A stretch of DNA of 64,000 nt from Haemonchus contortus (lineage: Eukaryota; Nematoda; Chromadorea; Rhabditida; Trichostrongylidae), in the NCBI GenBank assembly GCA_000469685.2, contig LS997563.1, positions 27,392,897 through 27,456,896 of the forward strand. Direction: 5' to 3'. Below the pieces are notes generated by a model, which searched no databases, was not told the DNA's origin, and was given only the letters and a program-made list of their open reading frames with translations. Numbering within the stretch: position 1 is the first letter of the stretch; every line of letters begins with the position of its first letter. Position numbers and translations under genes: made by a program. Of this stretch, positions 47,784 to 60,533 are shown piece after piece.

Positions 47784-48845
47784 GAATAAGTCTGTTGATA
47801 CTAAACTCATCTTCGACGATAAAAGGGGTTTGTAAATCAACAACCGTTTTTCAGGTGGTTGCTGTACAGCCCTCGTTTGGCTTGGATGACTATTAGTCCA
47901 GAATTCGACGTTCAAGTACCGCGGCAAAGCGCCATTTTGCGCCACCCGACCTTCTCCCTTGAGAATTTTCCAATACTACATCGAGTAGAGGATTATAACA
48001 AACAATTGGAATTCAATGCAAGCAGTAGCGTGAATCAGATTCTGAATTTAAAATCCGCCCTTTTGTCAAAATGAAAAATTGTTTGAGAGAGCTTGGAATG
48101 GATCAAAAAGCATTTTTTACGGGGAAGGGGGAGGTAAAGGTTCAAAGAGTTCCAAGTGAAGTCGTACCTGGTAACTGATATAGAGGCGATTAAAACTAAA
48201 TGGGTGTGACAAAAGGTCCCTTCGCCGGATCTTGTGTTCCGAACGTTTGCCATTTTTCCTAGTCTTTTAGCTTTGGAAGCTACTTTCTCTAGTTCTTCCA
48301 ATCATAGGGAATGAACTGTGGCTAGAAATCCTCGGACTTCTTGTAGAATGGATTTCATCAAAGCTAGCCAAGCCCAAGAATTCAGTTAGTCCAAATCATC
48401 CAGTCACAATCGTTAAAGCAGCGTCAGAGCAATCATATGAATGAGACGAAAATTTAGAAAAAAAAAGTTTGAAAATGGACTATTCCACGAACCCCTATGG
48501 GATACAATTTAAAGGGGAAATGAGGGCTCCATGATGCCAGGCGATACATAATTGGATTGATACAAAAAGGATCGTCGACTGTGGAAAATTTTTGACATAT
48601 TTCCGAAAAATGACCTCAAGGTTCCCGAAGTAGCAGAGCCGGATCTTTATAAATATAGTAGAGAATAAGTGTGTATGAGACCATTTATTATCTTCAGTTT
48701 GGGTATACCTGGGAGAAAGACTGGTGAATATATTCTTGGAAGGGGGAAGAACAACCAACGGCTGTTGTTAATGAGTAAAAAGGTCGTAGAATTATGTAGG
48801 GATGTTGAAAGAGATAAGAACTTTCTAACATTGATTTATACTGTT

Positions 48846-48985
48846 TTGGGATGCGCTCACACATTCGACTTACCTTCAGAATCGCCGTAGCGTTTGAATG
48901 CGCATTCGGCCATTACAATGACTTATGAGCATCAGTCGATGCACAGGCAGTACTTTTACTTCCCGACTAGAACCAAACGGTCAGA
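48846..48985 (-). repeat. tRNA-derived SINE, fragment
   Basis: Diverged inverted copy: TTCAGAATCGCCGTAGCGTT, GAATGCGCATTCGGCC and ATCAGTCGATGCACAGGCAG correspond to the tail and body of the family. Confidence 0.65.
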
Positions 48986-49523
48986 CTGGTGGGGAGTAGC
49001 ATTTCAGAATTTGGGTGAGTACCAATACAGAATTCTTCGAAAAATCTAATGCTATAGGCAGCTGGCTCAAAAAGTGCTATGGTGATGGTGAGGTAGCGGA
49101 TAGAGACACCAGATGGCGGCCGAGAAGTTTTCTAGTAAAAAGCTAGAATGGGATCACAAGCTTCGAAACGCAGGGCATGGCACATCCGCAAGAACGCCAG
49201 CTCCTCAGTGGGTGTAATACAAATGGGAACAGGTGGGTCATTGAAGATAACATAGCAGTAACAATTAGGAACTGCTGCAAAGGATATTTTCTCAGTTTCC
49301 TACAACTTATGCAATAAAGTCAGCAGCGTCAAGAAACCTTACTCGGGACGGTACTCAGAAGTCCTTGAACATCCTACACCTTCATTTCCACCCGGTGCAA
49401 CATGGATTGTTGCGATTGCAGAATTGGTTTGTAAATGCAATGGAAGTAATCGTACATATTGCAGATATTATTAATGTTATGTTCACTATCATTATTATTT
49501 GCTATTGTTATACAATTGAAATG

Positions 49524-49794
49524 AAGCTGGAAGTGGTGTAGTGGCAAGTAGCGATCTTTACGCACGTATGATCACGAGTTCAAATCCGAATCGATATACG
49601 CTAAAACCAACCAAGCCTCCCATTCCCTCTGGGTCGGTCATTTGGTACCACACACATCCGGAAGGATATAAGCGCTACTTCAACATCGACTGGCCACCGC
49701 AAGTCATTGTATTGGCCCAATGAGCATTCAATATGCCGCCATGATTTCGAGTGGGAGTCAAATGCGGGGCGCGTTCCAGAAACAGGATTGATGG
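49524..49794 (+). repeat. tRNA-derived SINE, full length
   Basis: A box AGTGGTGTAGTGGCAAGTAG, B box GAGTTCAAATCC, body CATCGACTGGCCACCGCAAG and tail CAGAAACAGGATTGATGG. Several changes from the reference copy at 36642-36915. Confidence 0.87.
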
Positions 49795-51955
49795 ACCTTA
49801 AAAACTTTACTTTCAAGAATTTTTCAGATGCATGAATGATGGCGGTCCAGAGAAAAGATAAGTCATTCCACACCTTAACGACCTGGACCCTTTTTCATAG
49901 AGCAAAAGCCATTGCTTTGAGCCCATTCATCTTGAAAACCCTGCAGAATGATTGGAAGCAGGTGGCAAGGTCGTACTCGCATCTGCAAACGAAACCAATA
50001 TGTTGGTCGACCACTTTGAGAGCTTTTTCTGGAAGATCTGACTCGTTTGCTGCTGTGGCACCTATGAAGACCATCTCTGGTAGGATGCTCTTCCTAATAT
50101 GGCCTGATTCCTAGGTGGCCTATTTCATGTTCCGTGACTCTTTACTTCCTAACAGTTGTTATCACGGAGCTGGCACCTGTCATCGGCGATCGTTGGTTAG
50201 ACAGTGATCTTTGGTGGGATACCTCTGCGCAGGTGACAGTCCTACGTCATATCTATACTAGGAAAAGAGCTATCGTGAGAACATGAGATCATTGGCCAGC
50301 TAGCTCTACGTCTCTGCTATGTGGGTTGTCTGAGAAAGAATCATAGAGGCCATACCTGCCACCAACTGAAGCCCAATCATCTTAATTCCAGGTAACAGCG
50401 CGGTTTTAGTTTTATTCAATCGGTCGGAACAATTTTGATCGAATCCCTCAACGAATGCAGTGGAACTCAGGATAATATGTGCTGCGGCAATGTCATTTAC
50501 ATTGACTTCGCCGAAGCGCTTGAATGAATTTCCCATAAAAAGCTGATTTATAAATTGGAACCTCTCATATTTCACCCTCTCCTTACGAAGTGAAATTCAA
50601 ATTATCGGAAAAATATAACGTTCTTGGTATACTTCAATCGAATATTCTTCGACGACAGGCTAGTCTAGGACGATAGGCTTCAAAGAGGCTTTCTCCCCTC
50701 GGTCCATTCTGAGATTCTCGCCACAAAAGCCTCCGATTCGCGTCGTGATGGCTGCAGTAGAGGTAGACTCAGACGACATAAAAATCTGAAACCAGTTCTG
50801 GGACCGGTAACTTCAGAAAACTGTTACGGTGAAGTGCTCGGCTGACTGATATTTTCTTATAGTTCCGAGAAAGTGGAGCTAGAAGCTTCCAATTCCGCAT
50901 ATTTCGAATTACAAAGTAATTCCCATTACTAGAAAAGCTGTGTGTTTACAAAACCCATATGCAACTTCTGGTGTAATCCAGTATGTACTGGGGTATTTCA
51001 TCTCCTAGTGAAGAGAGACTAGTTTCGAAGCAATTTTACTTGCAAGTTCCTTATTCGAATTGGGGTCTCCTGCACCGCCAGCTAGGTGAACACAGCGTAT
51101 GGGAACACGTATGTGCGATTGCCGTCATTGAGGTCGAGAACTAAGTTTTGATCCTTGTTCGGCTTGATGTTTCAAGAAGGCGAGGGCAAGCGGGGTCTTG
51201 ACAGTGTAAGGAGTAAGAGCGCGGTGTCTGGCTTGCACAAGTACGGGTACGAGTCGCGTTCGAAGCCGAAGTTTTGGCCGTAAACAACTATTTTTATTTG
51301 AATACACCGAAGGGTGTGCCATACAGCATAAAACCATGGACTCTGAAGCAATTCCTATGTCTACAAAAAGAAGAAGAAGAAAAAAAAGCTTAGAGAGAAG
51401 AAAAGTAAGGGAGCCTCAAGGCAAAGCTTGAGATTATGAACGAAACATTTGACCACGAAAAGGAGGAGCGAAGAAATTAGAGCAAGGATATCGCCTTAAG
51501 GAACATTATTAGGATCACACAGGGACCTCTCCTATGTGTGAGTGTAAGCTGCTCCACTGTGTGAAAAAAAAGATATCTCAACAAGCTTGTGATCCACGGT
51601 ATTAAGACACATAGAGGGTGCAGCCCTAAAGATTGGTGACAATGCGGCCCCATACTGACAATGCATCAGGGACTCCAGGCGACAAGCCCAAGGCGGACCT
51701 TGAGCGCGGGAGTTCGAACAGCTGAAGCTCACATCATCAATGGACTTCTTGCTCCGGAGAGAGAGACGGTAATAGAAAGAAGTAATAAAAATAGAAAAGA
51801 AATGCAATATGAAATACCAGCTGAAAGGGCCTAAGAAAGAAACAATATGGAAAGATAAGAGCTACTGCTACAAACGAAAAACAAATGCTCAAAATAGAGC
51901 GTAATTGAGAATCGTTTCTGATTAATAGTTCCAGAGATATGCATGTGAACGTCGC
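49795..51955. other. No gene supported
   Basis: The minus frame at 50306-50575 (89 residues, containing AAHIILSSTAFVEGFDQNCS) is unrecognised. The part 51400-51955 lies downstream of the LINE remnant and may include its 3' region. Confidence 0.35.
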
Positions 51956-52868
51956 TCAGGGATCAGTACGAAGGCAGTCGCTATAGGTAACTGAAATGTC
52001 AAAAAGAAATATGAAAACCTGGACAAGTTCTGGAGTACTTAAGGTGCACAAGAGGTCGAGCTTGCTCAGTCTACTCTTGACTATCTTACTGTTTGGCGCT
52101 TGAAGTGCGTGGGGCGGCAGAAGCTCGAACCATCTGGTACAACGGTCAAAGAGATCATTGAGCAATAATGAGCAGTTCTTCGCGTATATGGGATCATAGT
52201 GAAGATTGAACCCACCTAACCTTTCGCTAGTTGCTCTGAGAGTTCAGTACCTACTCGTAGATAACCTCAACTCTCTTTGGAGAACGCGAAAACAGAACGC
52301 CAAATCCGACATTACTCGTCGATACTGCAACGAAGGAAGCGATAACAATTTCAGCCGAACACGGTACCAGGGAATGGTTGCAGCAGGCTTGAGCCTATAC
52401 CACAACATTCGAGTGAATGCATGTTGGACCCTTTCGAGCCTTTGAATGTCTTTCTTAAGGAAAGGGCTCTACACTTGCGAGCAATACTCTAAGTGGGGCA
52501 GTACACATATTTTGTACAGACTTAAGGCTATGGATGAATCAGAGTACCTCGTATTTCTCATAATCAGGAACAAAGCAGTCAAAGCTCTCTGAATGGCGCT
52601 GTCATTGTGGCTGGAAAACTTAAAGCTCATGTCGAAAATAACTCTGAGGTCTTTCTTAGGCTCAGTACCTGGGAGAAGATACCATTGATTACGTAATCAT
52701 TTGCATAGCATTACCGAAATGTATCACTAAACATTTGTTGAGATTAAATGGAATATCGCATGATGAAGCGCACTCATTCATTCTTTCCACCTACAACCGA
52801 AGCGTTTGCTGCACTATTCCACTACTCGTATCATCATAAGCAGCGTAGCAGCGTATTCTCAAAACGAA
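51956..52868 (-). pseudogene. 5'-truncated CR1/Jockey-type LINE, reverse transcriptase remnant
   Basis: Minus-strand translation shows the end of the reverse transcriptase and its C-terminal domain. It starts with a YADD-region trace, then FNLNKCLVIHFGNAM, KKDLRVIFDMSFKFSSHNDS, YKICVLPHLEYCSQV, LERVQHAFTRMLWYRL and LLNDLFDRCTRWFELLPPHA. At least two in-frame stops and one frameshift kill it. The blocks and their order (thumb region, then the bundle with PxLEYxxQVW and QRxFTRxL) are those of CR1/Jockey-superfamily elements. The endonuclease and catalytic palm are absent here. Confidence 0.85.
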
Positions 52869-55544
52869 CTCTACCTTTAAAGGAGAAACCAAACTCAAAT
52901 GCAGAATTAGGGGGATGAGATTAAGTGGGTAGTCCTCAGTCTAGAAACCATGACAGAATGCCTTCCTTCTTGCCTCTGCTCTACTTACCATTGTATTTAC
53001 TATTTTTGCCATTCACACTGTTGTTCCGTTGAAATCGTCATTCTCTCGGGATCAATGATTCGCAGTGGTTCTTAAGAGATTTTTTAGAAATTCAATAATT
53101 ATTTATTATATATCAAGGAAGCATTATTCAGTTGGATTACGGTATGCACTTATACCGTACCAATCTTGGGGCATATGAAATTTAGGTATCAATTGCTGCA
53201 ATTATCCATTTGCTCAAGGGATGAAATCGAATCCTTTTCCAATCCCTGTTTTATGAAGTAGGCTGCAAAAGTGCAAAGTATAACTTTCCCAGGTTTCATA
53301 TTTCCCCATTAAACTTTAATATTTGAAAAGTTCATGGGATCAGATTTCCAGAGTGTAACCGGTATACCGCTCTCTAATAGTTCTTCTGTAACTAATCCTC
53401 AAAGCTGCTGGGGGTGAAGGAGGCGAAGAGGATCGGGTGAGAAAGTCATAGCCTTTCTTCTGATGGGTGTTCTTCACCAAAATTACACCCTTTGTTTTTT
53501 GGATGAGCATATGCCTGTTATGTGTTGGTCAAGACCATCCTTTTTAGATTCGCTGAGTCGGTCTCAATGATTTTCCAAAGTTCTTTAGGTGGATGCGCGC
53601 TTACTGTAAAAGCTACTGGTAAAGAAGCATACTGGTGGGGGAGGGGGCGAGACTCATCCCTAAAGTTTTATTCCATTAATTAATTTCTATTTAAAGTGCA
53701 TAATTTTCCAAAGGAAGCTAAAACAAGAAACAAAACAACCAGAACAAATAGGACAACAATAATTAGATTCTGTTTTTAGTACAGATTCGAAGACATTAGG
53801 CATCAACGAAATTATATGGACGGAAGAAAGGTCCGTAGGGCATATGTCTGAAACCAAATTATTATCTTTAGCATGATTAGAAGATTCGAAGGGTCCTACA
53901 TGAAGATGCTACGGTACCATCTGGAATGGCAACACATATGGCCTTTTTCTGGGTAATAAAGGGTTGAATGCAGATGTCCTTTGATTTCGGATAAAATATG
54001 TATTTTCCAATTTGTTTGAAGATAGGAAAGCTATTGTTGACGATAAAACTTGACCTCGTCTGTTCTTCCCCGCATTCCCATAGGCTCGAATTTCTTCAGA
54101 GAGGAATAAAGTCAACAGTGGTAAACAGTCTAAATATAGGGATGAGGGAAGTAGGACCGATGAGGGTGGGGCGTCGTTACTGAAAATTTGCCTATTTTTT
54201 ATTGACCCAGTGTGACGAAATGTGCCTGGTTATTTTCCGGAACCGATGTTTCTCAGTTTTATCACCCATGAGTAATGGGTAAAGGGTATCTCCTGGGGAA
54301 GAATTGGAAAGGATGGCTTTCGTAGAAGAAATTTGGAAATATCAAATGGAAACAGATTGAATTTGAAAATCGGAAAACATTTCTTTTGGTGTTCATTTCC
54401 CAAAAGCCCTGGATATATGTTTCCCTGAGGTAATGGAAACGTTTTTACCAGTTTCATTGAATTTATGTTCAATCAGTTGCTCTTGCCGCTTTAGGGAGAG
54501 ATCCAGACCGATCCCTCTTTGTTAAACCCATAATCCCTCGATTCCATTGTCATAGAGGTAGCTTTAGAAGTCCTTTTGACGTGTACAAATTTGCAAGTTG
54601 TTGGGTCACCGAAAATTCATCGCACTGGTTTCTGTTCCTCCCAGACACCTAGGGTGGAGCTAGTTGAACTGGGTGAGTTCCAATGAGGGATTCCTCCCCA
54701 CACCATATTGTATGCGGTAGCGACAGCATTGAAGAGGCCATATTTGACTATTGAAATTGCAAAAGGCTATTGAATGAAACATAAATAAGCTTAGTATTTG
54801 CATAATAGTACTAAAAATGCAAATGAGAACCTAGGCAGGTAACAATAAAAACTTTACTAATTACTCTGAAGGACCCTTGACTCCGGTTTGTTGACCATCA
54901 TGGGTAAGGCGAACCATTCGAAAGCAACTGCAATCTTCAATCTTTGGAGTATTTCGTCGACAAGATTTTCGCAGGATTTAGTATCTGGTTGGTAAATGAC
55001 AACCACTGAACACCGCCCTCATAGGAAACGCAAAAATGACTGATTTGACGTCCTACAGCCCTTAATCGTTCGCATATCGTGTGAAAAACCACGTTAGCAT
55101 TGAAGGGGTTCACTCATCAAATGTCTGGCATGTGTACCTCAGCACCTCTGATATGACTCCGGAAGCGAGGAAAACTGAAGCTTCCCTTCGAAACTTGTAT
55201 TATATTATAGGTCTTCAAGTGTACCAAGAACAGCTTCAATCCCTTTTCTCCACTCCTGAGGAATGGTGACGCTGGACTCTGCTTTTGAAGCAAGACGGCT
55301 CTTTTGTCCCGCTCTTCATTTGGAAATGGAAATGGTATTGGAGTAACGCAGTGGTTAATATGTTCTTAGTGGTAATTCCATCAAGTTCAATTGGGAAGTA
55401 AAGAGAAGGGAATAGTCAAACATTGAAGATAAGCTGAAGGAGGCAATACTGTGTGCTTGGGAATAATTTAGCGAGGCAGCTGCTGTCGACCTCCTTCAGT
55501 GGCAAATTGGTTGAAGGATAAAAGGATAAAGTCTTAATATGTTT
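52869..55544. other. No gene supported
   Basis: AT-rich stretch with short frames only (53909-54115 -, 54230-54472 -, 55081-55269 +), none with a family motif. Confidence 0.4.
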
Positions 55545-55765
55545 TTGGTTGTAATTCGTAATCGTAGTGGCGCATTGAATGCGCATGTGACCTAAATAAT
55601 GACTTGCGGTAACCAGCCGATGTACAAGTCAGTGCTTTTATCCTCCCAGGCGAGTCTGGCACCAATTGGCCGACCCCGGAGGATGGAAGACTAGGCGAAT
55701 ATCGATACGGGATTCGAACCCTTGACCATGCGTATGTGCCACTCGCCACAACATCACCTCCGCCG
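55545..55765 (-). repeat. tRNA-derived SINE, near full length
   Basis: Inverted copy: CACCTCCGCCG end at the tRNA-like head, B box complement GGGATTCGAACCC, body TTTTATCCTCCCAGGCGAGT and tail GTAGTGGCGCATTGAATGCG. The final tail segment is missing. Confidence 0.87.
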
Positions 55766-55979
55766 AGCTAAATGAAATATTTAAACTGGCTAGAAGTGTT
55801 TTTGGATCTATCAATTTCTGATAAATACTACTGACAATTCTTTATGATGCAGTATTCTTGTGCCGGCCGAGGTTGTTAGGTGGAACAACTCATTCGTCAA
55901 AAGCCTAACGTTTCGACGTTTTCGTTTTCTTCAGAGACCAAGGTTCCACCGCTCAAGCGGATGTGAAAATCCGCTACTA

Positions 55980-57230
55980 TTAGGTTGTTCGGAAAGGAAT
56001 GCGCGTTGACTTTGCCCATTCATTTCTCCACTACTATAGAAGATTTTTATCAAACAACTCTATGTGTTGGAAAGAGATTTTCATTGCGCATCTTTTGATA
56101 TAATTTTGACTATGTCTACTTCGCTTTTTTCTAAGAAAAAAAAAGTTTAAAATGTGCCTGATAAAAATTCCTTTAGCAGGCTCGTATGTGGTACAACTTC
56201 AAGCAAGGAAAATCGGCTGCTAAATCTTATCGTGCCATATCTGAAGTATACGGCGAAGAAGCCCTGTCAGAAAGTCAGTGTCGACGATGGTTCCAGCGTT
56301 TCAAAAACGGTAATGAAAGCTTGGAGGACGAAGAATATGGAAGTCGGCCTTAATTCGTCGATAACCAGGTGTTGAAGACCGTCATTAAATTGGATCCACA
56401 CCAAACCACCCGAGAACTGGCAATACATGTTGGCTGCTCAAACTCTACCATCCACGAACATTGCTGGCAATTGGCAAGGCGAACAGGTGCGGAAAATGGG
56501 TACTGCACCAGCTTAGTGACGCAAACCAGGCAACACGAGTGGCGATGGCCGAAATTCTTCTTCATCTCTCCAAGAACAGCGGTTTTGCAAACTCTATATT
56601 ACATCAGACGGGAGATGGATTTGCTTCGACAACACAACACGAAAAAGACAGTGATTAGACGCCGGTGACACTCCAAAACCCACTTCTAAACCGGGTATAC
56701 ACTGCAGAAAGGTGATGCTTGTGTTTGATGGAACAGCAAAGGTTGGGTGTGGTTTGAAGCCCTGAATTCGGGTCAGTCGGTTACGGCGGACATTTACAAA
56801 GATCACTTGAACCGCGTAGATCAAGCACTGCGCCGTCAAGGTGTCGAAACGACGTCGACAAAATTCCTCCTCGACAACGCTCGTCCACATATTGCGAAAA
56901 TCACCTTGGGAAAAAGTTGAGGAATTGGGCTGGGAAGAACTGCCTCATCCGCCGTACAGCCCAGATCTTGTACCATCCAATTACCGTTTGTTCCGGTCAA
57001 TGCAGCACTCCTTGGCCGAGTGAAAATTCAAAGACCGCGAAAAAGTCCAACTCAGTGTGTCCAACTACTGTGAGTCGCAGCCGGCCGAGTTCTCCCATTC
57101 TTTGCGTATACGTAGGCAACAAGCCATTAATAGTAATGGACAATATCTTTTGAATTGATCTTGTTTAATTTCGTTTTTATGATAAAGAATTTTTTGAACT
57201 CAAACGCGCATTCCTTTCCGAACAACCTAA
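55980..57230 (+). mobile_element. Mariner element (family B), nested in foldback
   Basis: Terminal repeats TTAGGTTGTTCGGAAAGGAA and complement, TA duplications at 55978-55979 and 57231-57232, length 1251 bases. Carries a broken transposase on the + strand. Confidence 0.95.
56186..57153 (+). pseudogene. Mariner transposase (family B), multiply frameshifted
   Basis: Pieces in different frames make up a whole mariner transposase. The N-terminal HTH reads MWYNFKQGKSAAKSYRAISE and CRRWFQRFKNGNESLED, the second HTH DPHQTTRELAIHVGCSNSTI, the first catalytic Asp lies in QTGDGFASTTQHEKD, and the second in FLLDNARPHIAK. The third block is PYSPDLVPSNYRLF, where the catalytic Asp is Asn (the position that is also Asn in SETMAR). 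Several frameshifts mean no full protein is made. Confidence 0.92.
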
Positions 57231-57391
57231 TATTTCGCTACTGACATTCGCCCGTGGCGACAGCGGATTTTCATATTCGCTTGAGCGCTGGAACCTTGGT
57301 CTCTGAAGAAGACGAAAACGTCGAAACGGCTGTTGACTAATGAATTGTTCCACCTAACAACCTCGGACGGCACAAGAATACTGTACCATAA

Positions 57392-58085
57392 TCATCTATG
57401 CCGAGGTTAAAGCAAGAGAGAAGTTGGAAACTGACGATTTTTCATACCGGATCCATTTATATTGGTGCCAATAAACGTTTTCTATCAAATAATAAAACAG
57501 TTAACCAGATAAGGGTGATTGAGTAGCTCCAGATTTTCGCATTTGAGGATTCGAATAGTGGAGGTGAATGGCTCAAATATTGTGAAATTTTTTCGTCATA
57601 TGTGTATTTGAAAATTCATAGGCCCCGACACATGTGGTCAATTGCCCGTGCTCGATTATGCTAATATTACCGTACACCGTATGAGTGTGAGACCACCCAC
57701 ATGCCTCAGAATGAGTGGAGTTCCCGAGCTAACATCAGGGTCAATTCGAATCCCCACTATCCCGTAGTTGGAGAAGGGAATGCATTTTTTTGCGTCGCCA
57801 GTGCAATCTTTTTAATTCTGTCTTAGAAAGTTCTAGAAATTCCTTGAAAAAGGAAGATAATTGGGTGCATATTTTTGCTCTCGTAATGAGCTCTCCTACT
57901 TAAACATAAATGAAGTGAAACAGGTTTCAAAGAATTGCGTATGATGAGTAAAGATCTTCTGGTAGAAGAGATGATAGAAATCTTATTCGCATGAACTTTT
58001 CATTACAATCCCATTCAAGAATGCAAAAAAGCCGGGATGGAACTGCAGCAGAATATCCATTGTACATGAACTCTTAAACCTTTTG
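57392..58085. other. No gene or repeat recognised
   Basis: AT-rich sequence without coding signal. Confidence 0.4.
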
Positions 58086-58349
58086 GCGCTAATCAATCCC
58101 GTCTGAGGGATGCGCCCCCGCATTCGACTTCCATTCAGAATCGTAACGGCGTATGCGGCCTATACAATGTTTTGTGGTAGCCAGCCGATGCACTAGTTAG
58201 TGCTTTTATCCTCCTAGACGAGTCTGGCACCAATTCACTGACCCCGGAGGGATGGGAGGCTTGGTTGGCCTAGGCGGATTTGGATCCGGAATTCGAACCC
58301 GTGACCATACGTGTGTGAAGTGGCCACTTGTCACTACACCACCTCCGCT
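58086..58349 (-). repeat. tRNA-derived SINE, full length
   Basis: Inverted copy from AGCGGAGGTGGTGTAGTGAC at its head (58349 side) through the B box complement GAATTCGAACCC to the tail AATCAATCCCGTCTGAGGGA. Confidence 0.9.
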
Positions 58350-59023
58350 CTCCATTGTACAAACTGTAAAAAATAAGCAAACAAATAAAATGATTTACTG
58401 TACCCTTAGACAAAACTAACTAATGCATAACTGCACAAATGCACTGCATATATGTATAATTATCTCGTTGCAAAGGTTAAGTTGTAGGGGAAAAGCAGGG
58501 GAGATGAAGATTTGGTCTTTATTCGAGATCAAGAAAAATATTTATCGAAAATGAAAATCATATCTAGGCTATAGATGATCTTTTTTCCAGTTGTTTTTCT
58601 TACTGTTTGTGCAGAGGCATTTTAATTGTGTTCTTATTGGTTAGAGGGGAGGGACGCAGAAGTTGCTCAAAGTTCCGTACCTTCTCAGCCATTTTGAGAA
58701 AGCCTCTAATTCGGAAACTGATTGATTAGCGTAACAGATTTGCAAGATAGAAAATGTCAAGAAGGAAAACAAGAAAATTATTTGTAAGCCACTGGCCTAT
58801 GCAGGCGGTTATATTACAAGGTATGCATTCATATACTGCCACTACTCTATATGCAAATCGGTTGGATAGCTCAGCCCTAAGACTTGAAGAATCGATAACA
58901 AGCTCTCTAGCGTTCATCTACTTCAGTAGATTCGTGACCACAAATTTCAGAAATTATAGAGAGCAGTACAGAGAGAAAGAGATGGGAGCAAGGGTGGTAT
59001 CCTGGGCGATTAGTCACTAGAGG
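58350..59023. other. No gene supported
   Basis: An 88-codon + frame (58754-59020) and a 63-codon minus frame (58726-58917) overlap; neither has a motif I recognise. Confidence 0.35.
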
Positions 59024-59025
59024 TA

Positions 59026-59551
59026 CAGTAGCGCTCAAAAGTCTTCGGTGAAATGCTCTGAAGCTGTTTCGTTCATAACTTTTTTCTTAGTAGACCAAAT
59101 CGCGCGAAATTTGGATATATTCAACTAGGGAATATTTTACCCTACCCTACACTATTTGACTTCGAAGCTGCAATAACCACAGACAGAGCAAGGTGTTTGC
59201 TGCGGTAGCAGATTTTGCTGAAGCTAAAGTTAATGACGTCTGCACTTATTCGCACCGTATGAGCGTTTTTCTCATCTATTGTGTTCGGCATTATCGCTCG
59301 TACACTTTAGACATGACAAAAAGGAAAGAGATTCTAGAAGGACCATCATCTGTATTTTAAGTCGATTTTGAGTTCATGCTCTTTGGGATATCTAGAACAC
59401 GATCAGATCGCAGGTTAATAGTGGTAAATATTCACAATACACCCACGCTCCAAATATAGAAATTTCTCATGATTAGATCCAGTAGGAAGGGAGTTACGAC
59501 TGAGAAGTTCGGCTGAAGAACCACTTCACCGAAGACTTTTGAGCGCTACTG
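59026..59551. mobile_element. 526-bp TA-flanked MITE, copy 2
   Basis: Same terminal repeats and length as 27842-28367, in the same orientation, with TA at 59024-59025 and 59552-59553. Scattered substitutions only, so both copies derive from a recent burst. Confidence 0.92.
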
Positions 59552-59553
59552 TA

Positions 59554-60157
59554 TGTAGTCTGAGACGAACAAGGGGGGTCTGGTACTGGTAGCGCCTGCC
59601 TGAGATCCATTCCGGCACACCCTATGCCACAGTTGTGCTTGACATCCTGAGAACTGATCAGTATGACGTGCTTTCGGCCAGAAAAAAAGGCCAGAAAGAA
59701 TCTGGACGGTTTTACGGCTGTAGTCGCTCAGCAGATTCTGAGAGTGAAGGTGGTAGTTCTCTCCGAGATACTTTGGGTCATCCTACAAGCGATGATTGAT
59801 TTGCCATTCTCTAGTCATGAGGCTAAAAAAGCGGGAAATCCTTCTTTTCTATTTGTTATTTTTATAATGCTCGTCCTACTTTTTACGTGAATTTCAGTGC
59901 ATGATTTTGAAAACCGAAATTGCTTTGCTTTCATGAGGTTCACTGTTTACATGATTGGGCGTGTCGAATTGGACGCATAAATATATATATATAACAGATA
60001 ATTCTAGTTATTTTTGATCGAAAATTGGTCTTGATAACCGCTATCTAAATTCAGTTTCTTTATCGCTGACTGCCAATGAAGAATGGCTTGAAAAAGATCA
60101 ATATCAACGAAGTTTTAAAGATAGAGTCCACGGTGGTAATCAGTTCCGTTTTTGGTA
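59554..60157. other. No gene supported
   Basis: A 75-codon + frame at 59663-59890 is unrecognised. Confidence 0.35.
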
Positions 60158-60302
60158 TTCATCCCGCACTCGACTTCCATTCAGAATCGTAGAAGCGGTT
60201 CGAACGCGTATGTGGTCTATTCAATAAATTACGGTAGCTAGCTGATGTACACGTCAAAGCTTTTACCTCCCAGACGAGTTTGATATCGGTTACTAACCGA
60301 CT
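60158..60302 (-). repeat. tRNA-derived SINE, body and tail fragment
   Basis: Inverted: CTCGACTTCCATTCAGAATC, CGAACGCGTATGTGGTCTAT and TTTTACCTCCCAGACGAGTT match the family. Head missing. A separate scrap of tail (TTAATCAATCCCGTCTGA) lies near 60593-60610. Confidence 0.75.
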
Positions 60303-60443
60303 AAGTAGAAGTTCGACACGATGAAGGGATTAAAATTGCGCCTTCTGACCTTTCAAAGCTGGCGAAACAAAACGAAGTAACTGCAGAATAGAAGAAATAG
60401 AATCAAGCTAAAAATAATAATCGCATATTGTTCGATCTGTACT

Positions 60444-60533
60444 AAGAAAGCTAGAATTGCAATAACGATGCTACTAGTCCGCGATTGCCGCGTGCGGCGA
60501 ATCGATTACACGAAACCGATTCAACTGCTCGTC
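60444..60533. repeat. Dispersed GC-rich repeat, copy 2
   Basis: Second copy of the segment at 45341-45430 (TGCCGCGTGCGGCGAATCGA core). Confidence 0.65.

Larger units (their letters stand above)
55842..57391. mobile_element. Foldback element interrupted by a mariner
   Basis: Left arm 55842-55977 and right arm 57233-57391 are inverted copies: CAGTATTCTTGTGCC, GAGGTTGTTAGGTGGAACAA, GTTTCGACGTTTTCGT and CAAGGTTCCA are mirrored, down to a common AGCGGATTTTCA near the centre. Without the mariner the element would be about 300 bases and almost wholly palindromic. The nested mariner is therefore the younger insertion. Confidence 0.9.

Noticed and set aside
17194..58349. Functional tRNA genes at the A/B box pairs
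   Set aside because: Each is followed by the same 200-base SINE body, and the heads lack an intact acceptor stem; they are SINE heads.
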